Positions 13,309 to 25,507 of a DNA stretch of 64,000 bases are shown here, piece after piece. Below the pieces are notes generated by a model. That model was given only the letters and a program-made list of their open reading frames with translations, made no database searches and had not been told where the DNA came from. This DNA is from Siphonodentalium dalli (Eukaryota > Mollusca > Scaphopoda > Gadilida > Siphonodentaliidae): the NCBI GenBank assembly GCA_032622095.1, contig CP136065.1, positions 40,863,503 to 40,927,502 on the forward strand. Direction: 5' to 3'. Position 1 is the first letter of the stretch. Each line of letters begins with the position of its first letter. The position numbers and the translations under genes were made by a program.

Positions 13309-13914
13309 ATACACCGTTCTTAAGACTACACATAAATGCATTATGTCTTCCTCTCCTGTAATATACACATATACTATCTAAATTCTATAATTATATATTT
13401 CTATAGTACTCTTATTTTCCGTTGGCTATAACTTTTATTCCGCCTTTTGCATATGCTCTAAGTTATTAAGACCCTACAACAGGTTACGGTCCATTTAACT
13501 TCCATCTGTTAGCGATGATGACAGAATTATTGGGTGATTTATATCTGTATCGCCATAGTATTTAGACCCGTTGCAAGATACTCCATCATTGCTATCATTT
13601 GTTCACACACTACTTGAAATGTGAGCACCGTTTCAAATTGAATATTCCGCCGCCATGTTACCGATACTCTTCTTCATATTTAGTTGACTAAATTAGTGAC
13701 ATACTCCACAATATGTGCCGGAGAATTGGCATCGCTTGTGAGCATATCGGTGGTTTAGGACTGACCCTCACCATAGCGGCATTCCTAGCAACCCTTGACT
13801 AATTTTAAAAGGTATATTTTTCGCACGGTCCGCAAACCTTTTCGCGAATTTGACGACTGTAGTACGAGTTAATTTGTGAGAAAATAGTGCCGTTCAAACT
13901 TCTTGCCTCTCACA
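13309..13914. other. Non-coding stretch, nothing recognised
   Basis: AT-rich sequence with no open frame of note and no repeat that I can define. Confidence 0.6.
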
Positions 13915-14368
13915 TACTGTGAATGGCTTTAAATTCGTTGGTATAAATTTTCGTGGTTCAGCCGTTTATGACTTTTTCGTGGGTTCCAAAATTCGTGGGT
14001 CCGCCGGTCCAACTAATAGAAGTGTAGACACATCGGCGATCCATCGGAAATAGCGCATCCGCTGTGGCGTATGATTAATTAGCATGTCGCGTGTCCAAGC
14101 TTTTGTTGACGACTATTGAGATTGTTAACAAGTGGTTTGTATTACAGAAACCTACATAACCTATGTGAAAGTAACTCTCTTTTCATAACATAACTCCCGA
14201 GGCGATGAATGTACATTGGGTCAATAGAATTACATGTACCATTCTCAAAATGGCGAGCGATAGTTTAGAAGATAATTTTTTTTTTTCGTGGGTATTTAAT
14301 TTCGTGGTTATCAACAACCACGAAAACCACGAAATTGGACCACCACGAATAAATGTACATTTACTGTA
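13915..14368. mobile_element. MITE-like element with CACGAA/TTCGTG inverted repeats
   Basis: The left end, TACTGTGAATG followed by TTTTCGTGGTT, is matched in inverse at the right end by CCACGAAATTGG, CACGAATAAATG and CATTTACTGTA. A small inner palindrome, TTCGTGGTTATCAACAACCA, lies near 14,315. The ~450 bp carry no protein. The inverted ends and symmetric core support a non-autonomous DNA element. The exact boundaries are approximate. Confidence 0.55.
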
Positions 14369-14569
14369 ATGAGAAATCTATTTGTACTGTGAACAGAGTG
14401 GTTAGCCTTCCTCACGCTCAGCACTTTGTTTTTCAGGGCAACGAACTATTTGATTGTCACTAAGATATAAAAAAATAAAGCCAGGTGGTGATTACAATGT
14501 AAGGACGCAACCTAAGAGTCAACGCCTACATTTAGGACAAGAAATACGACCTCGAACTTATTAGTATAT

Positions 14570-14668
14570 GATGTATTTGTGAGGGTTTTTTATATGATGT
14601 TTTTTTTAGGGTTTTTTATATGATGTATTTGTGAGGGTTTTGTATATGATATATTTGTGGGATTTTTT
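14570..14668. repeat. Short imperfect tandem repeat, ~30-bp unit
   Basis: Three or four imperfect copies of a TATATGATGTATTTGTGAGG-type unit followed by GTTTT runs. Confidence 0.7.
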
Positions 14669-16379
14669 GAAAACCCGAAACCGTAATCGTAACGACGGAT
14701 AAGGAAAACACGATAACTGATAGAAAGAACACACATTCTAGTGATGTAGTACCCTATTCGTATTTCTTATCAGTGGTAATCGTCATGCGAAATGTTGCTA
14801 TTTACACCAACTAACATATTGTGTATATTTACTATATTGTGTACTAACAGGTATTGTCTTCTCCTCATATCCTTAGTTTGTTTATAACTAACATTAGCGT
14901 GAGCTTCAAAGATATTTGATAACATTGTAGCTTCATTGTCGTATTCCGAGCTTATATAGGGATAAAAGGGTCAATAAGACACGTATCCCTTGCATCTCTA
15001 ATGTGTCTTAGTTATTGGGTCCTGATGAGCCCAAACTATGTTAAGGAATACAATTATCTCCTAGTATCTCATTCCCTCCAGGTGAAGACTTAAGATGGTT
15101 ATTTATTGCGCTAGAGGCATCAATATGCCTGCACGTAGTGGGTACACGCTTCACACTTTGGATACAATCGAACATTGTTGATCCTATACCACTAACAGAG
15201 AAGCGGTGGAATGAGATGTGCTGCTATCGAGTTCGTCGGCCGACGTTCCACTACAATACTACAGGACAAGTACGAGGACGACACAGGAGTGCATGCCTGG
15301 CGATTATCAACCGGAATGCTCTTTTCTGTGTACTTTAGTTCAGACATTAAAGTGATATGAAACACGCCGATGTGGAGATAAAATAGAAATGAAGAATAAT
15401 CATGCTAAAATTAGTTATATTTGCAAATATCGAAAAACCTGAATCGAGACGTACATATTTACAAATTAGCATAGTTCAGGCGATATTTTCAATGGAGTGT
15501 TATTAAATTGTTTGAAATTTTCGGCGATGTTAGTAGAATGCAACTTTCCCCCAGTTAGTACTCTGTCAATACTTTGTCTTTAAAAGACCGTAATATGATT
15601 ATATCATATGTAAAACCCAAGAACGTGATGCGTACACATCACGTAGCTAGATGAATATAAGTAAACAGTGTTATGGCGTATGTTGCCCTTTATAACTAAT
15701 CATACACGTTAAGCGTCACTGTTCAGCCTATAATCTCTTGATTTTGTTAATCAAACTCAGGGCCATGAACATATGTCACTAATGTAATCTCTAAACCGTC
15801 GCTTCAGATGTTCGGATAGCTGCTATCGAACGCAGTGGGTGAGCTGGACAATTGTTGCAGGAGATATTGTGCTTACGATTGAAAGTGATTATGAGCATTT
15901 AACAAATTCTATTAACTGGTTAATGTGTGTTTGGTGATCAAAATCGGTAAACAATTTATATTTATTTTCCTTGTAAATTTCAGTTACACATATTAGTTGC
16001 TAACTATTACTTATTATTGAATGTGTATTGTGAATTGCCACAGCTCACTCATGTACTACAGGTTAACCCGTCATTCAAATGCTTATACGTTGTAGATAAA
16101 TTGAGTATCAAAAACGCTTCGGGTTAGAGATTACAATAGTGACGTAGGCTATTGGCCCTAAAACTCTGTACATGAAATATCGTTACATTGGAAATTACTG
16201 AAGACACTTACTAGGCGATATTTCTATAAATAGGTTAGTTAGTCATTGCCAGACATATATCATACGTGCGTAATAATTTCGTGTATCTGCTGATCTAAGG
16301 CGAGCAATTATTATTTTTAATTTGAGAGTTGGATATTGCACATTTCGTTAAGAATTCGAACCAGTAAATATTGTGGAAT
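14669..16379. other. Long AT-rich stretch without recognisable genes
   Basis: Open frames here are short (at most ~66 codons, near 15,138-15,338) and show no family resemblance. I see no tandem repeat or inverted repeat of note. Confidence 0.6.
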
Positions 16380-17600
16380 AGTCGATCAATGTAAAATTAG
16401 GCTTCATTTCCGAACCATCCGAGATACAAATCGACCAAAGTACGACTTAGATGACCATGTACGCACATCCGGGTCATCCGAATGGCGTCTGTCAATATTC
16501 AAATACGCCGTGGTCCGACCCGTCCGCCAAAGCGACAAATGGACCATGCAAGGTCCAAATCGCCAGGGGACAAATCGACCAACCTCATGTCCAAATCAGC
16601 AGAGGACAAATCGATTAAGGCACAAATGAGGTGATCAAGTCCGACTCGTCCGAAGGACGTACTTCCCAAAATCAAAATAAGGTTAGATGATATAAGATAG
16701 TTCAATGACCTGATCATGCAGTACCGTATCGTCCGAAAGGCAAGATCGTCCGAGATACAAACTGTATACAGTCCAAATAAGGTTAGATGGTATTAGAGAG
16801 TCGATTGAGCTGATCATGCAGTCCCGTATCGTCCGAACGGCGAGATCGTCCGAGATACAAACTGTATACAGTCCAAATAAGATTAGATGGTATAAGATAG
16901 TTCAATGACCTGATCATGCAGTTCCGTATCGTCCGAAACTCGTACCGACCAACGTCCAAATGAGCCATGGTCTTAATCATCCGATATAGAACCTGGCTAA
17001 AGTCAAAAGACGGGGTGAGGTCCTAGTCGCCCGAGATACATTTATACCAGCGTTTCAATAAGGTGAGATTCTTATCGTCCGAAATACAAACCGACCATAA
17101 TGCAAATAGCCCGAATCTTAATTATCCGAGATACAAACCAACCAAATTCCAAATAAGACGATGTCTTAATCGTCCACGATACAAACAGAATAAAGTCCAA
17201 ATAAGATGAGGTCCTATTAATCCAAGATACAATTAGACCAAAGTTCAAATAAGCTGAGTTTCTAATCGTTCATGATACAGTCGACCAAAGTTCAAATAAA
17301 TTGAGATTCTAATCGTTCATGATACAATGGACAACATTCCAAATAAGCCGAGGTCCTATTCATCCAATATACAATTAGACCGAAGTTCAAATAACCTGAG
17401 ATTCTAATCGTCCGTGATACAATGGACCAAAGTCCAAATAAGCCAAGGTCTTAATCGTCCGAGATACAACCCAACTAATGTCCAAATAAGGAGGTCCTGG
17501 TCGTCCGAGATACAAACCGACCAAATTTCAAATATGGTGAGGCCCGTATCGCAAGAGACATATCGACCAATTCTCAAACAACCTGAGGTCCAAATGGTCT
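16380..17600. repeat. Diverged ~47-bp minisatellite
   Basis: The motif TCGTCCGAGATACAAAC, then GACCAAAGTCCAAATAAG and a GGTCCTAA-like word, recurs about every 46-50 bp from roughly 17,030 to 17,540. A longer ~120-bp variant with TGATCATGCAG recurs near 16,710, 16,820 and 16,915. The copies are diverged and all open frames inside are broken, so this is an old non-coding tandem array. Confidence 0.8.
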
Positions 17601-17826
17601 GAGACGAAGCAATAATCGTTACCATCGGGAATCGCAGAGATTAGTCAATTAATTAATAAATTACATAGGCGCGTTGGTGACGTAAGTAACGCAAGCTGGA
17701 TAAGGATAGAACACTACACCAAGCCGATAATTTGTCGCGTGATGCCAGACGACTGAAATTATACGTTAGGAAAGCCATTATAAGGTACACGGCGAAAATC
17801 AATGCGCCACTCGGTCAGATTAGGCA

Positions 17827-18170
17827 CATACTGAGGCTGAAGGGGTCACTCTCACCAAAAAAAGTGCTGAAAGGTACACAGGGTTTGAAACTGTGCTGAA
17901 GGGTACACATGATTTGTGATCGGCACGAACACCATTACTTAAATGTGTTTATGAAAGTCTGGCGCCCATTAGCAGTTTGTTTTCAGTACAATTTAATATT
18001 CATTGGAACGTAAACAATTATTCTCTAACAGAAATCATGGCAGATACGAAAACTGAATGCCCTTTAGAACGACATTTCAAACCTGTGTACTCTTCAGCAC
18101 ATTTTGAAAATCCTGTGTCCCCTTCAGCACCTTTTTTGGTGAGTGACCCCTTCAGCCATACTGAGCGTAC
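17827..18170. mobile_element. MITE with ~50-bp terminal inverted repeats
   Basis: Left arm 17,834-17,889 begins GGCTGAAGGGGTCACT and continues through CACCAAAAAAAGTGCTGAA. Right arm 18,104-18,156 is its near-perfect reverse complement. The GTGCTGAAGG word also recurs at 17,893, next to the left arm. The interior lacks coding capacity, so this is a non-autonomous inverted-repeat element. Confidence 0.75.
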
Positions 18171-18779
18171 CAGCTGCAGCTTCGTACATATTGGGTGCGT
18201 CGAACAATAGGATATATATACTGGATTAGTGAGTCCTTTGAATATTATTAATGTATTAAATGCATCATGAGAGCATTGCTACTTCCCATATAAGTAGGTG
18301 TGTCGCGGGCCATTTCCGATAGGGATCATTTTAATTCCTACAGTCTTAACTAAAACAATTCACATCCTCTGGAGTGCCTATATACTGTTTTAACCTCCAA
18401 TAGTTCCAATTGCATTATATGGCCAGGCATAACCAATGTGTTGGCCCAAGCTGATTGGATGCGGCGATTACGCGGTGCACGCTAAATTATCATATTGATA
18501 AACAATCAAAACATGGCCGCATCGAATAGTATTCCTTTTAGTGTGTATAACCTGTATAACAACGGAGAAAACACGACATAACACACCACTTACACCTTTT
18601 ATTTTGCATATGCTTCGTCCTCGGAGTACGAGCACACATTTTGTTTTACATTGTGGCATAAGTTAGTGTCAACTAAACTCTTAATAAATGTTAATCAATT
18701 ATATCGAATAATATATATGGTTCATAGGTTTTTTTTACAGCGATGAGATTACCTTAGTACAAACGTCGTGAAAAAAGCG
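18171..18779. other. Non-coding stretch, nothing recognised
   Basis: AT-rich sequence between a MITE and a retrotransposon fragment. No credible exon seen. Confidence 0.55.
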
Positions 18780-20440
18780 AGTTTGATAAAGAAACCCTAT
18801 GTGGGCCCGGGGTAGAATATCCTACAGCCCCACTGCGAGTGGTAAGAATCCCCTAAAGTGGCAGCCTGTTTGCCGACCCTGGAGGTACTAGGGCGGTCGT
18901 ATCGCGTGAGGTATCGTCTAGCTCGTCTGATGTTTGAAGTTCTCTCCTGTCTCTGTTGTGTTCGTCCTGATTATTCGTGTATTGTTAACGCCTGTATCAC
19001 TGTGGAGAGGTACCGATATGCCGCTATATGCAGTGGCTAAACAGGTCACCTATGCAGCTATGTACCAGTCTTTGGCCCGACCAGAATTCGAAGGGTAGTC
19101 CACGGCGGCTGCTGGGCTAGTTTTTGCTTTTTGTATGGCAACGCATAAAAACAACGTAAGAATGATGACTCACCCAGTTCCAATGATGCTGTGCTATTCC
19201 CCCAGTACTTGGTTCTCGGCTTTGACCCAAATGTGAACGGACCGTCCGTCCTTGTCATTGAAAAAACGCTACAAAGCATAGCTGTACAATTGAAATATGT
19301 TAAACCGATCAGGACTGGGCCAATAAGTGGCTCTTTCCTGACTATGTGTTCAAAGACAGTTCAATCTGATGCCCGGCTGCAGTTAACAACCATTGCACAG
19401 GCACCAGTGTTGGTTATTCCTCACAAGACATTAAACAGTAGCAGGGCTGTGTTGAGATTTCGCGATAGAGCTGATTCTTCTAAGTCAGAGCTATTGCTGA
19501 GTTAGCACCACAGGGAGTTACAGAAGTCCATATACTTACGAAGACAGTTGATGGTCACAACGTTCAGTTGAACAGTTATATTCCGACCTTCAATCGGTGC
19601 GAACATCCACCGACATTGAAGGTTGGGTATATGAAGATGGGTGAAGTACATATGTTCCAATCCCATTGCGATGTTTTAAATGTCAGGGATATGGCCATTG
19701 CCAGGAACAGTGTAAAAGTAAAGAAACCATATGTGCACGATGTTCTATTTCTGGTCATGATCATAAGGATTGTACGAATATTAAGAAATGTTCAAACTGT
19801 CAAGGTTCGCATGCTACAATGGATCATTCATGTCCCATTTGGGACTATGAATTCAACGATGTAAAGCTGAGAAGCATCTGTCATATATAGATGCTAAGAA
19901 AATTGTTGGTCCTTAACCATCCATTCCACAGGTCACAAACTCAGCAATCGTGTCTACAAAAAAGTTTGTTGATGCCAGCACTCTGACACAGAGTCAAACC
20001 AAACTCGTCAGTACATGGATATCACTCGCAACACAAGTTGAGGCGACTAATATTATTCCTGTTTCAGAACCTGAAGCGCAGGTTATGGATACAGCTTCTG
20101 CCGTGAGACATTTCCTCCGATACCATCTAAGCAACTTGGTCCTATTGTTCCAAAAGAGAAATCGCCTGTTGCTTCAAAACACAGATCGCCCAAGTCACTC
20201 AAGCGTTTCGACTCTCAGAAACACATCTTTGAGGTTTCAAACGTTTACCAAATTATTGAAGAGAAACGGTTAACTGTCAGTGTTTCTGGATCGAGGATGT
20301 CGGTTGGGTAAAGGATGACATTCTATCTCACCCAGCCGACCATCAGCTTGACGCATTGATAAAGGTTTGTGCGCGATTCATCAGATATTGTAAATACCTT
20401 CTCACGGAAAAATATGATTTCGATGTGGATCCTTGTTAAA
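18780..20440 (+). mobile_element. Degraded non-LTR retrotransposon fragment, copy 1
   Basis: Starts in a GC-richer leader (GTGGGCCCGGGGTAGAAT, then CCCCTAAAGTGGCAG). A similar leader is seen in inverse at the far end of the second copy near 62,330-62,520. The gag-like ORF1 region follows at 19,140-20,330. No endonuclease or reverse transcriptase can be seen after it, so the copy is 3'-incomplete or ORF2 has been lost. The homologous copy at 60,956-62,520 lies in opposite orientation about 41 kb away, which sets up a large inverted-repeat pair. Confidence 0.75.
19140..20330 (+). pseudogene. Gag-like ORF1 with three CCHC zinc knuckles (non-LTR retrotransposon), frameshifted
   Basis: The protein would bind the element's RNA in a ribonucleoprotein. 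Seen: an N-terminal part (19,191-19,505) with the run PVLVIPHKTLNSSR; then TFNRCEHPPTLKVGYMK near 19,590-19,635; then, in another frame, three knuckles at 19,666-19,830. The first two fit CX2CX4HX4C (CFKC..H..C and CARC..H..C). The third is CX2CX3HX6C, followed by CPIWDYE. A C-terminal tail with TLTQSQTKLVSTW follows at 19,950-20,330. Frame changes are needed near 19,505, near 19,645 and near 20,103, where GCCGTGAGAC lacks a T present in the other copy. This knuckle order, with CPxW after the third, is typical of ORF1 in I/Jockey-group LINEs; that assignment rests on family knowledge. The copy is dead. Confidence 0.8.
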
Positions 20441-20774
20441 TTTCGTGATCTTTAGTTGCTATGCGTTATCTATTCTTGTACTACTTCTATACGTTTTATA
20501 GTATGATTGCACACATGTCAATTCTTGAATTTATATTCCTGACTCCAGGTGGAAACATTCCTCTTGGTACTTTTATTTGTACATAGCTCATCATTGCATT
20601 GCTTTAATCGAATCCACTGTCTGCTTGATCTAAAGAGTTGCTTCGCTATGCTCCTTTTGTATTCCCTGTTTCTGTTCATAGCGTGATGTGGTGTGATGTT
20701 ATCCAGCCATTGAAATTTACATTTTTTTTACACAACAATGCTTTGGAATTGCATAACATTCTTATGTAATACAG

Positions 20775-20930
20775 TTAGGGCCACTTCCTAATGGCGATTC
20801 TGGCGTGCACCGAAATTGACAGAAGTAACAGTATACGCACACCGGAAGCGACACAATACATCTATGTGACTTAATGTTGCATGTTTTGTCGCTTTCGCTG
20901 CACACCAGAAGCACTAGGACGTGGCCCTAA
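20775..20930. mobile_element. ~156-bp MITE with ~50-bp inverted repeats
   Basis: The left end, TTAGGGCCACTTCCTAATGG, is matched in inverse by the right end ACTAGGACGTGGCCCTAA. The pairing continues inward for about 50 bp (CTGGCGTGCACCGAAATTGA against its imperfect complement), leaving a ~50-bp loop. No coding capacity. Confidence 0.75.
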
Positions 20931-22109
20931 TAGTATTCCAAACATTCTATATTGGCCTCTACGGCTTGTTCTACGGCATCGCATTTTGCCGTGGTTACTT
21001 TCGAGGGATGAGTTAACTATACACAACACAATTTTTCAGTTAATATGTGGTGGTACCACGGTATATTTGATCGCATGAACGCGATGGAGCAACACGGTTT
21101 AATTCGGTGGTCAAATTAATTAAGGCTGCATACATGGACTGATTAATCATGTTACGGAGTTCGTTACAACTGTGTTGAATGTTTCTATACAACTGAACTA
21201 TATGTGTCTGTTACTGATACAGTTGTGAAACATTTACGTGTATTCGGATCTGATGTACACCTACTAGCACAAATCAAGACATTAAGTGCGCACGTGAGTG
21301 ACTGGACAATTTCACTCCTGGTATTTAAATGAGTGGCCCAATTCGTATGATTTAGATTTGTCGAAAATAGTAATACTCGTAATTGAAAAGCTCGCTTGAA
21401 ATAATTATTTTAAAATAAATGTTCAGTTATCTGTGGTCATTAAATCATGCATCAAAATTACATATGTGGTGTTCGTTTACCTCTTATATATATATATACA
21501 CACATCATACTCACTCATGCGGCATTATGCTGCATACATGTGAGTGTGTAGGTCTATACTGACACTGTACATGTTCATGTGTCAAAGGCTGTACTTCATG
21601 TTTGCCTCGGACGAAATAACATATATTTGAAGCATTGAATTCAAGTAGTATTCAACAAAGATGAGACACCTACATTGCGAACCTCAACAATTGTCATGTT
21701 TAATGAACTTTTAAATTATGCGTAATCACAATTTTACCAATGTACAATCGCATGCGTTATTTCAGAAAATGTATTTTCCATCAATTGGGAATTCGACTAA
21801 GCTTTGTTTCCGAAAACAATGAAACATTACCAGTAGTTATGTAAATTATGGAGCCGAACATTAGTCCTTAAAACCACGTGGCATACACCCATCATTTTAC
21901 TTATGGAAATGTGGTTCAAATATCTGCGAGAGCACTCAGAGTAGGTCTTTGCTCCATTCGAACATAACTATTGTGGTATGACTCTTACATATATATGGTA
22001 TATTGTGGCATATGGAAATGCAATATACTGTAAATATTTCAGTATAACCTTTAAATATATGGTACACATGAGCGTGTCGTTAAATCGAGTAAAATTTCAA
22101 TTAAAGAAA
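20931..22109. other. Non-coding AT-rich stretch
   Basis: Contains a short TA/CA run near 21,487-21,505 and nothing else that I can classify. No convincing exon. Confidence 0.55.
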
Positions 22110-22248
22110 TATATAATTTTAAACCGAGGTGCCACTTTAAAAACAACTTCGCTATACATACATACGTAATACATACATGCATACATACATACGTATGTAT
22201 GTTTAGCGAAGCGGTTTTTAAAGTGGTGCGCTCGGTTCAAATTTATAT
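22110..22248. repeat. Large hairpin with CATA/TATG stem
   Basis: The left arm contains GTGCCACTTTAAAAACAACT then TCGCTATACATACATACGTA. The right arm is its near-perfect reverse complement and ends AAAGTGGTGCGCTCGGTT. The stem is ~50 bp with a short CATACATG loop. Probably a small MITE. Confidence 0.8.
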
Positions 22249-22547
22249 AGTTTATAACTTATTTTCAAGTTTTACTACACGCCCCTGTGTTACAGTGCAG
22301 GAAAAATACAACGTACTGTTTATTTCACAATATATTACTGGTGGCACTCTGCTGCCGGTATTTTACCGTAGGATTTACAATGAAGACAAACAATCATGCC
22401 AGCATCGGATCGTCTTCCGAATCAAATTTGGTCATGTAAAAATGTGGTGAAATGGCTGGAGACCATCGGATTTTCAGCCTTTTCTGACATCTTTAAAGGC
22501 TTAAAATGTATGATTTATGTTTACTTTAATTACACACAAATTCAGAA

Positions 22548-22599
22548 ATTATTTCAGACGTTCAGACAAATTATACTCCACGTGCAGGGAAAAGCATAA
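22548..22599. repeat. Dispersed repeat word (TTTCAGACGTTCAGAC family)
   Basis: The ~48-bp sequence TTTCAGACGTTCAGACAAAT followed by ACTCCACGTGCAGGGAA recurs at 33,791-33,838 and 45,826-45,872. Both of those sites border the AATCGCAAA-rich repeat family, so this is probably a fragment of that family. Confidence 0.65.
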
Positions 22600-22604
22600 T
22601 ATCC

Positions 22605-22890
22605 CAATTAGGTACCCCGTGGTACCAGTACAGGTTCCAGAGCATGTACTCCTGAGTACCTGGACAAGTTCTTCACGTAGTACCTTGATACACGTATCTG
22701 GTACTCCAGATTGCCCGGACAGATACTCCAGAGTACCTGGTTAGATACTGCACATAATTATAGTACCTGGTATTTGGTTCTCCAGAGTACATGGACTGGC
22801 ACTCTGGAGTACCTGGACAGGAACTTGTTTTGCTATTCCACAAGGGACAACTATAGTACATACGTAGTCATGCCATGGTACCTGGGGTTT
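22605..22890. repeat. Region of repeated GGTACC/CTCCAGAGTACC words
   Basis: Many short direct and inverted copies of AGTACCTGG, GGTACTCC and CTCCAGAGTACCTGG occur within 285 bp. The symmetry allows alternative hairpins. No coding role seen. Confidence 0.65.
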
Positions 22891-24380
22891 AAGAGTGTAT
22901 AATTCTAATGGGGCAAAGAATGCCGCAAATAAGTTACAAGAAAGAGCAACAACCGGATCCGCGACTTCTCGGCTAAATATAAAACACGAAGGTCACACGG
23001 TGCGCCACCGGTAAGGTTTCAGCGATTAGTCAATTAACATTCAAATTGGGTACCGTGGTGTGTTTCTCAATTGCTTAATCGATCATTTCCCGTAGTCCTA
23101 TCGACCAAATTGGTATTTTCGTTTTCATTAACGGGATGTATTATCAAATTGAATCTCGTATTTGTTCGTTTGTCACGTATTGTGAACTACAATAGGCCGA
23201 TAGATTTACAAAATACGTATATGCGCGTTTTATATCTCGATATAAAGAGTGAAGTGGTCTAGACGGAACGTCTATACCTCGAGAACATGGATATGAAACT
23301 AGCATCATTATAGTTTGGCTTCAAATATTTCAGCGTACACATTACGCGTAATCCAGCGATTAGCCCTTTATTTACCAATGCCCAATGGATTCTCCTACTG
23401 AGTGATAAAAGTATACACTTAAATTGTTAGTTAAACATATTTTATTAGCCAAAACTAAAGGGATCGATGTACAATTTAAGAAAAAGAAAGATCAACAAGG
23501 TGCGTGTATATTAAAATTATCCAGAATTGTTGGTGTGTGATCAGTTCTGAATAAGGATTATATGCGAAACGTCGAATGAAGTTACTGACTGCTCGCATCG
23601 AAGGGAGAAACTAGCTTTAAGTCGGCCTTTTCACGTGGAGTCATTCGACGCGGGAAGATCACAGGAATAATATATCGAAAATTCGCTAAAATCCAATTTT
23701 GGGAAAAATCCAGGGTCAAAGATTTCGTTAAACATGGCCACTGTTAGTCAAAAGAGACACAAATATATACCTTTTTGTGATGCTATAATATTATGCTAGC
23801 TTTCATGAACAAATAGAATTTCCTACCCAAGCTGACTGCCAAAATGACCGCCGGAAGTGAAACAAATAACTACTTTCCACTCATTTAGGAATATCGGTTA
23901 TTGTTGTCTGGAACTGGAGAACAATGGGCATATTTGTTTCATTCGTTGTGTTATCTGAGCATTCTATAAATTAAATTTGTCATCGTTTAGGTTTCAGTTT
24001 ACGCTGTCCCTTCAAACATTTATTTTAAAGGACGCGGCATGACGCGGTCTTTGGGGTTCTCGTCACATTTGATAGGCAATCAGCAGAAATTGGCGAGAAA
24101 ACTGAGTTTGTATTACTTATGAACATTCCATCTCAAATGGACCGAACACATTCACTTTGATCCAATATGGCTTCCAAAAATGGAGGCCAAAATATAGAAT
24201 ATGGTAGATTTCGTCCCAGCATGCCATATACTCGCTTGTTGTGGTTGATGAATGCAATTGGATATTAAAAGTATCAACTTGTAATATTAGTGTGAAATAA
24301 ATGTATGCAAATTAGCCAACACCACAATTTGTACTGTTTGCGAACCCGATGGGGTATATAACACTAACGATTCTAGTACG
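22891..24380. other. Non-coding stretch without recognisable genes
   Basis: AT-rich. The longest open frames are ~63 codons and match no family I know. Some isolated ATGGCTTCC/ATGGAGGCC words near 24,170 look like repeat debris. Confidence 0.5.
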
Positions 24381-24545
24381 TAGGTCGCCTCGCATATATA
24401 CGAGAATGCTTTGGCTTAATAATTTTTTGTTTTTTGTTTTTTTTTAAATTTTTTACAATTTTAATAATTTATTCTTATATTCTTTAACAGACTTATTTTG
24501 TAGGTTTAGGGCCGATGAGATCGGCCCCTGGCACTCAAAGGGTTA
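24381..24545. mobile_element. Truncated copy of the TTAA/hairpin MITE family
   Basis: TAGGTCGCCTCGCATATATA and GAGAATGCTTTGGCTTAATA, followed by the T-rich internal stretch and TATTCTTTAAC, match the inner half of the complete element at 26,823-27,215. The terminus appears degraded to CAAAGGGTTAA near 24,535. The left hairpin arm and TIR are missing. Confidence 0.6.
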
Positions 24546-25258
24546 ACACAACAAACCGTGGGTTGATATTGTCGACCATTCCGGGCGAGAGCGCCCAACT
24601 AGTCTCACTCTACGTATGTCACCATTAGTGTTCCGGTCACTCAACGGGACAGTCGCACTTGGCGATCGCTGCATTAAACCGTTAAGTGATTTTGTTGCCA
24701 AACCTGGCTGGACACTATGGATTAACTTTTAATCCACAGCCAGGTAATGCACGCACTGAACGGTTTCAAATCGGTCCATTGTATTAGCTGGACTCTCCAT
24801 GCTATTGCAGGTCGATTGGAGCTGGCATACCGAATCGCTTCAGCAGAACCCTCTGCTGGTCGCGGCCTGGCTGGGGCTAACATGATCAATACAAAGACCA
24901 CTGGGGAAAAAACACAATATCCCCGCAAGACGACACAGGGACGCAGACAGGAGGGCTAAGTGGAAACATGCATCTGCGAGACGCCCAGCTCCCTTCCACT
25001 TGGCCATAGAGCAGGGACACAAGACCGCCGTCGACTCTGTCACCGTCAGCGGACGCCGACGTCACACCCGGAAATGCAAACTGCGTCTTTCTGTGCCATC
25101 TAATTTGTATCCCGGGAAATATACAGAAACTAATATTATTTTATGTATTTTGTAGCGCACACCGCCATGTGGCCTTAACGTGTCGGTTTTTCGCGACCTA
25201 TTTTGATTCCCGCATGACAGAACCGGGATGCTAATAAAAAAAACGAGCACAATTTCAG
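24546..25258. other. GC-richer patch without an identified gene
   Basis: Between about 24,590 and 25,090 the base composition and CpG content are visibly higher than in the surroundings (for example CGCCGTCGACTC and CAGCGGACGCCGACGTCACA). An inverted pair around ATTAACTTTTAAT lies near 24,720. Open frames of 60-70 codons exist on both strands, but none resembles a known protein. It could be an untranslated exon, a CpG-rich regulatory patch or a retroelement leader. Confidence 0.4.
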
Positions 25259-25507
25259 GTATCAAACAGTTGCCAGGGAATATTGGAAAACTATTCAAAT
25301 TGTTTTGAAGATTGTTGGATATCTAATGGTGGAGATCCGGAACGCGTTTCCAACTTTAATCGGTTGGTATTAATATTCTCCAATACACACGATTTGCCAG
25401 GATTCTTTTCTCGACGTGTTGTAGAAATTAAAATCTATGTTCCGTTGGCGGAACCTGTCTACTCGGATGATCTGAGGCAAGCTGTTCATGTGATAAATGC
25501 TGATTGA
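25259..25507 (+). CDS. Candidate terminal exon, unrecognised protein
   Basis: An acceptor-like AATTTCAG ends at 25,258. An open frame of 82 codons then runs to a TGA at 25,505-25,507. There is no ATG at its start, so as a gene part it would have to be a spliced 3' exon. The peptide contains four cysteines (SCQG, NCFEDCW) and an alternating hydrophobic C-terminal strand, RRVVEIKIYVPLAEPVY. I do not recognise the family. A C-x3-C element followed by VxxIxIY is loosely like the end of the ectodomain in DEG/ENaC channels, but that is a guess. No preceding exon is identified upstream, so it may be a chance frame. Confidence 0.3.
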   Translation, partial: VSNSCQGILENYSNCFEDCWISNGGDPERVSNFNRLVLIFSNTHDLPGFFSRRVVEIKIYVPLAEPVYSDDLRQAVHVINAD

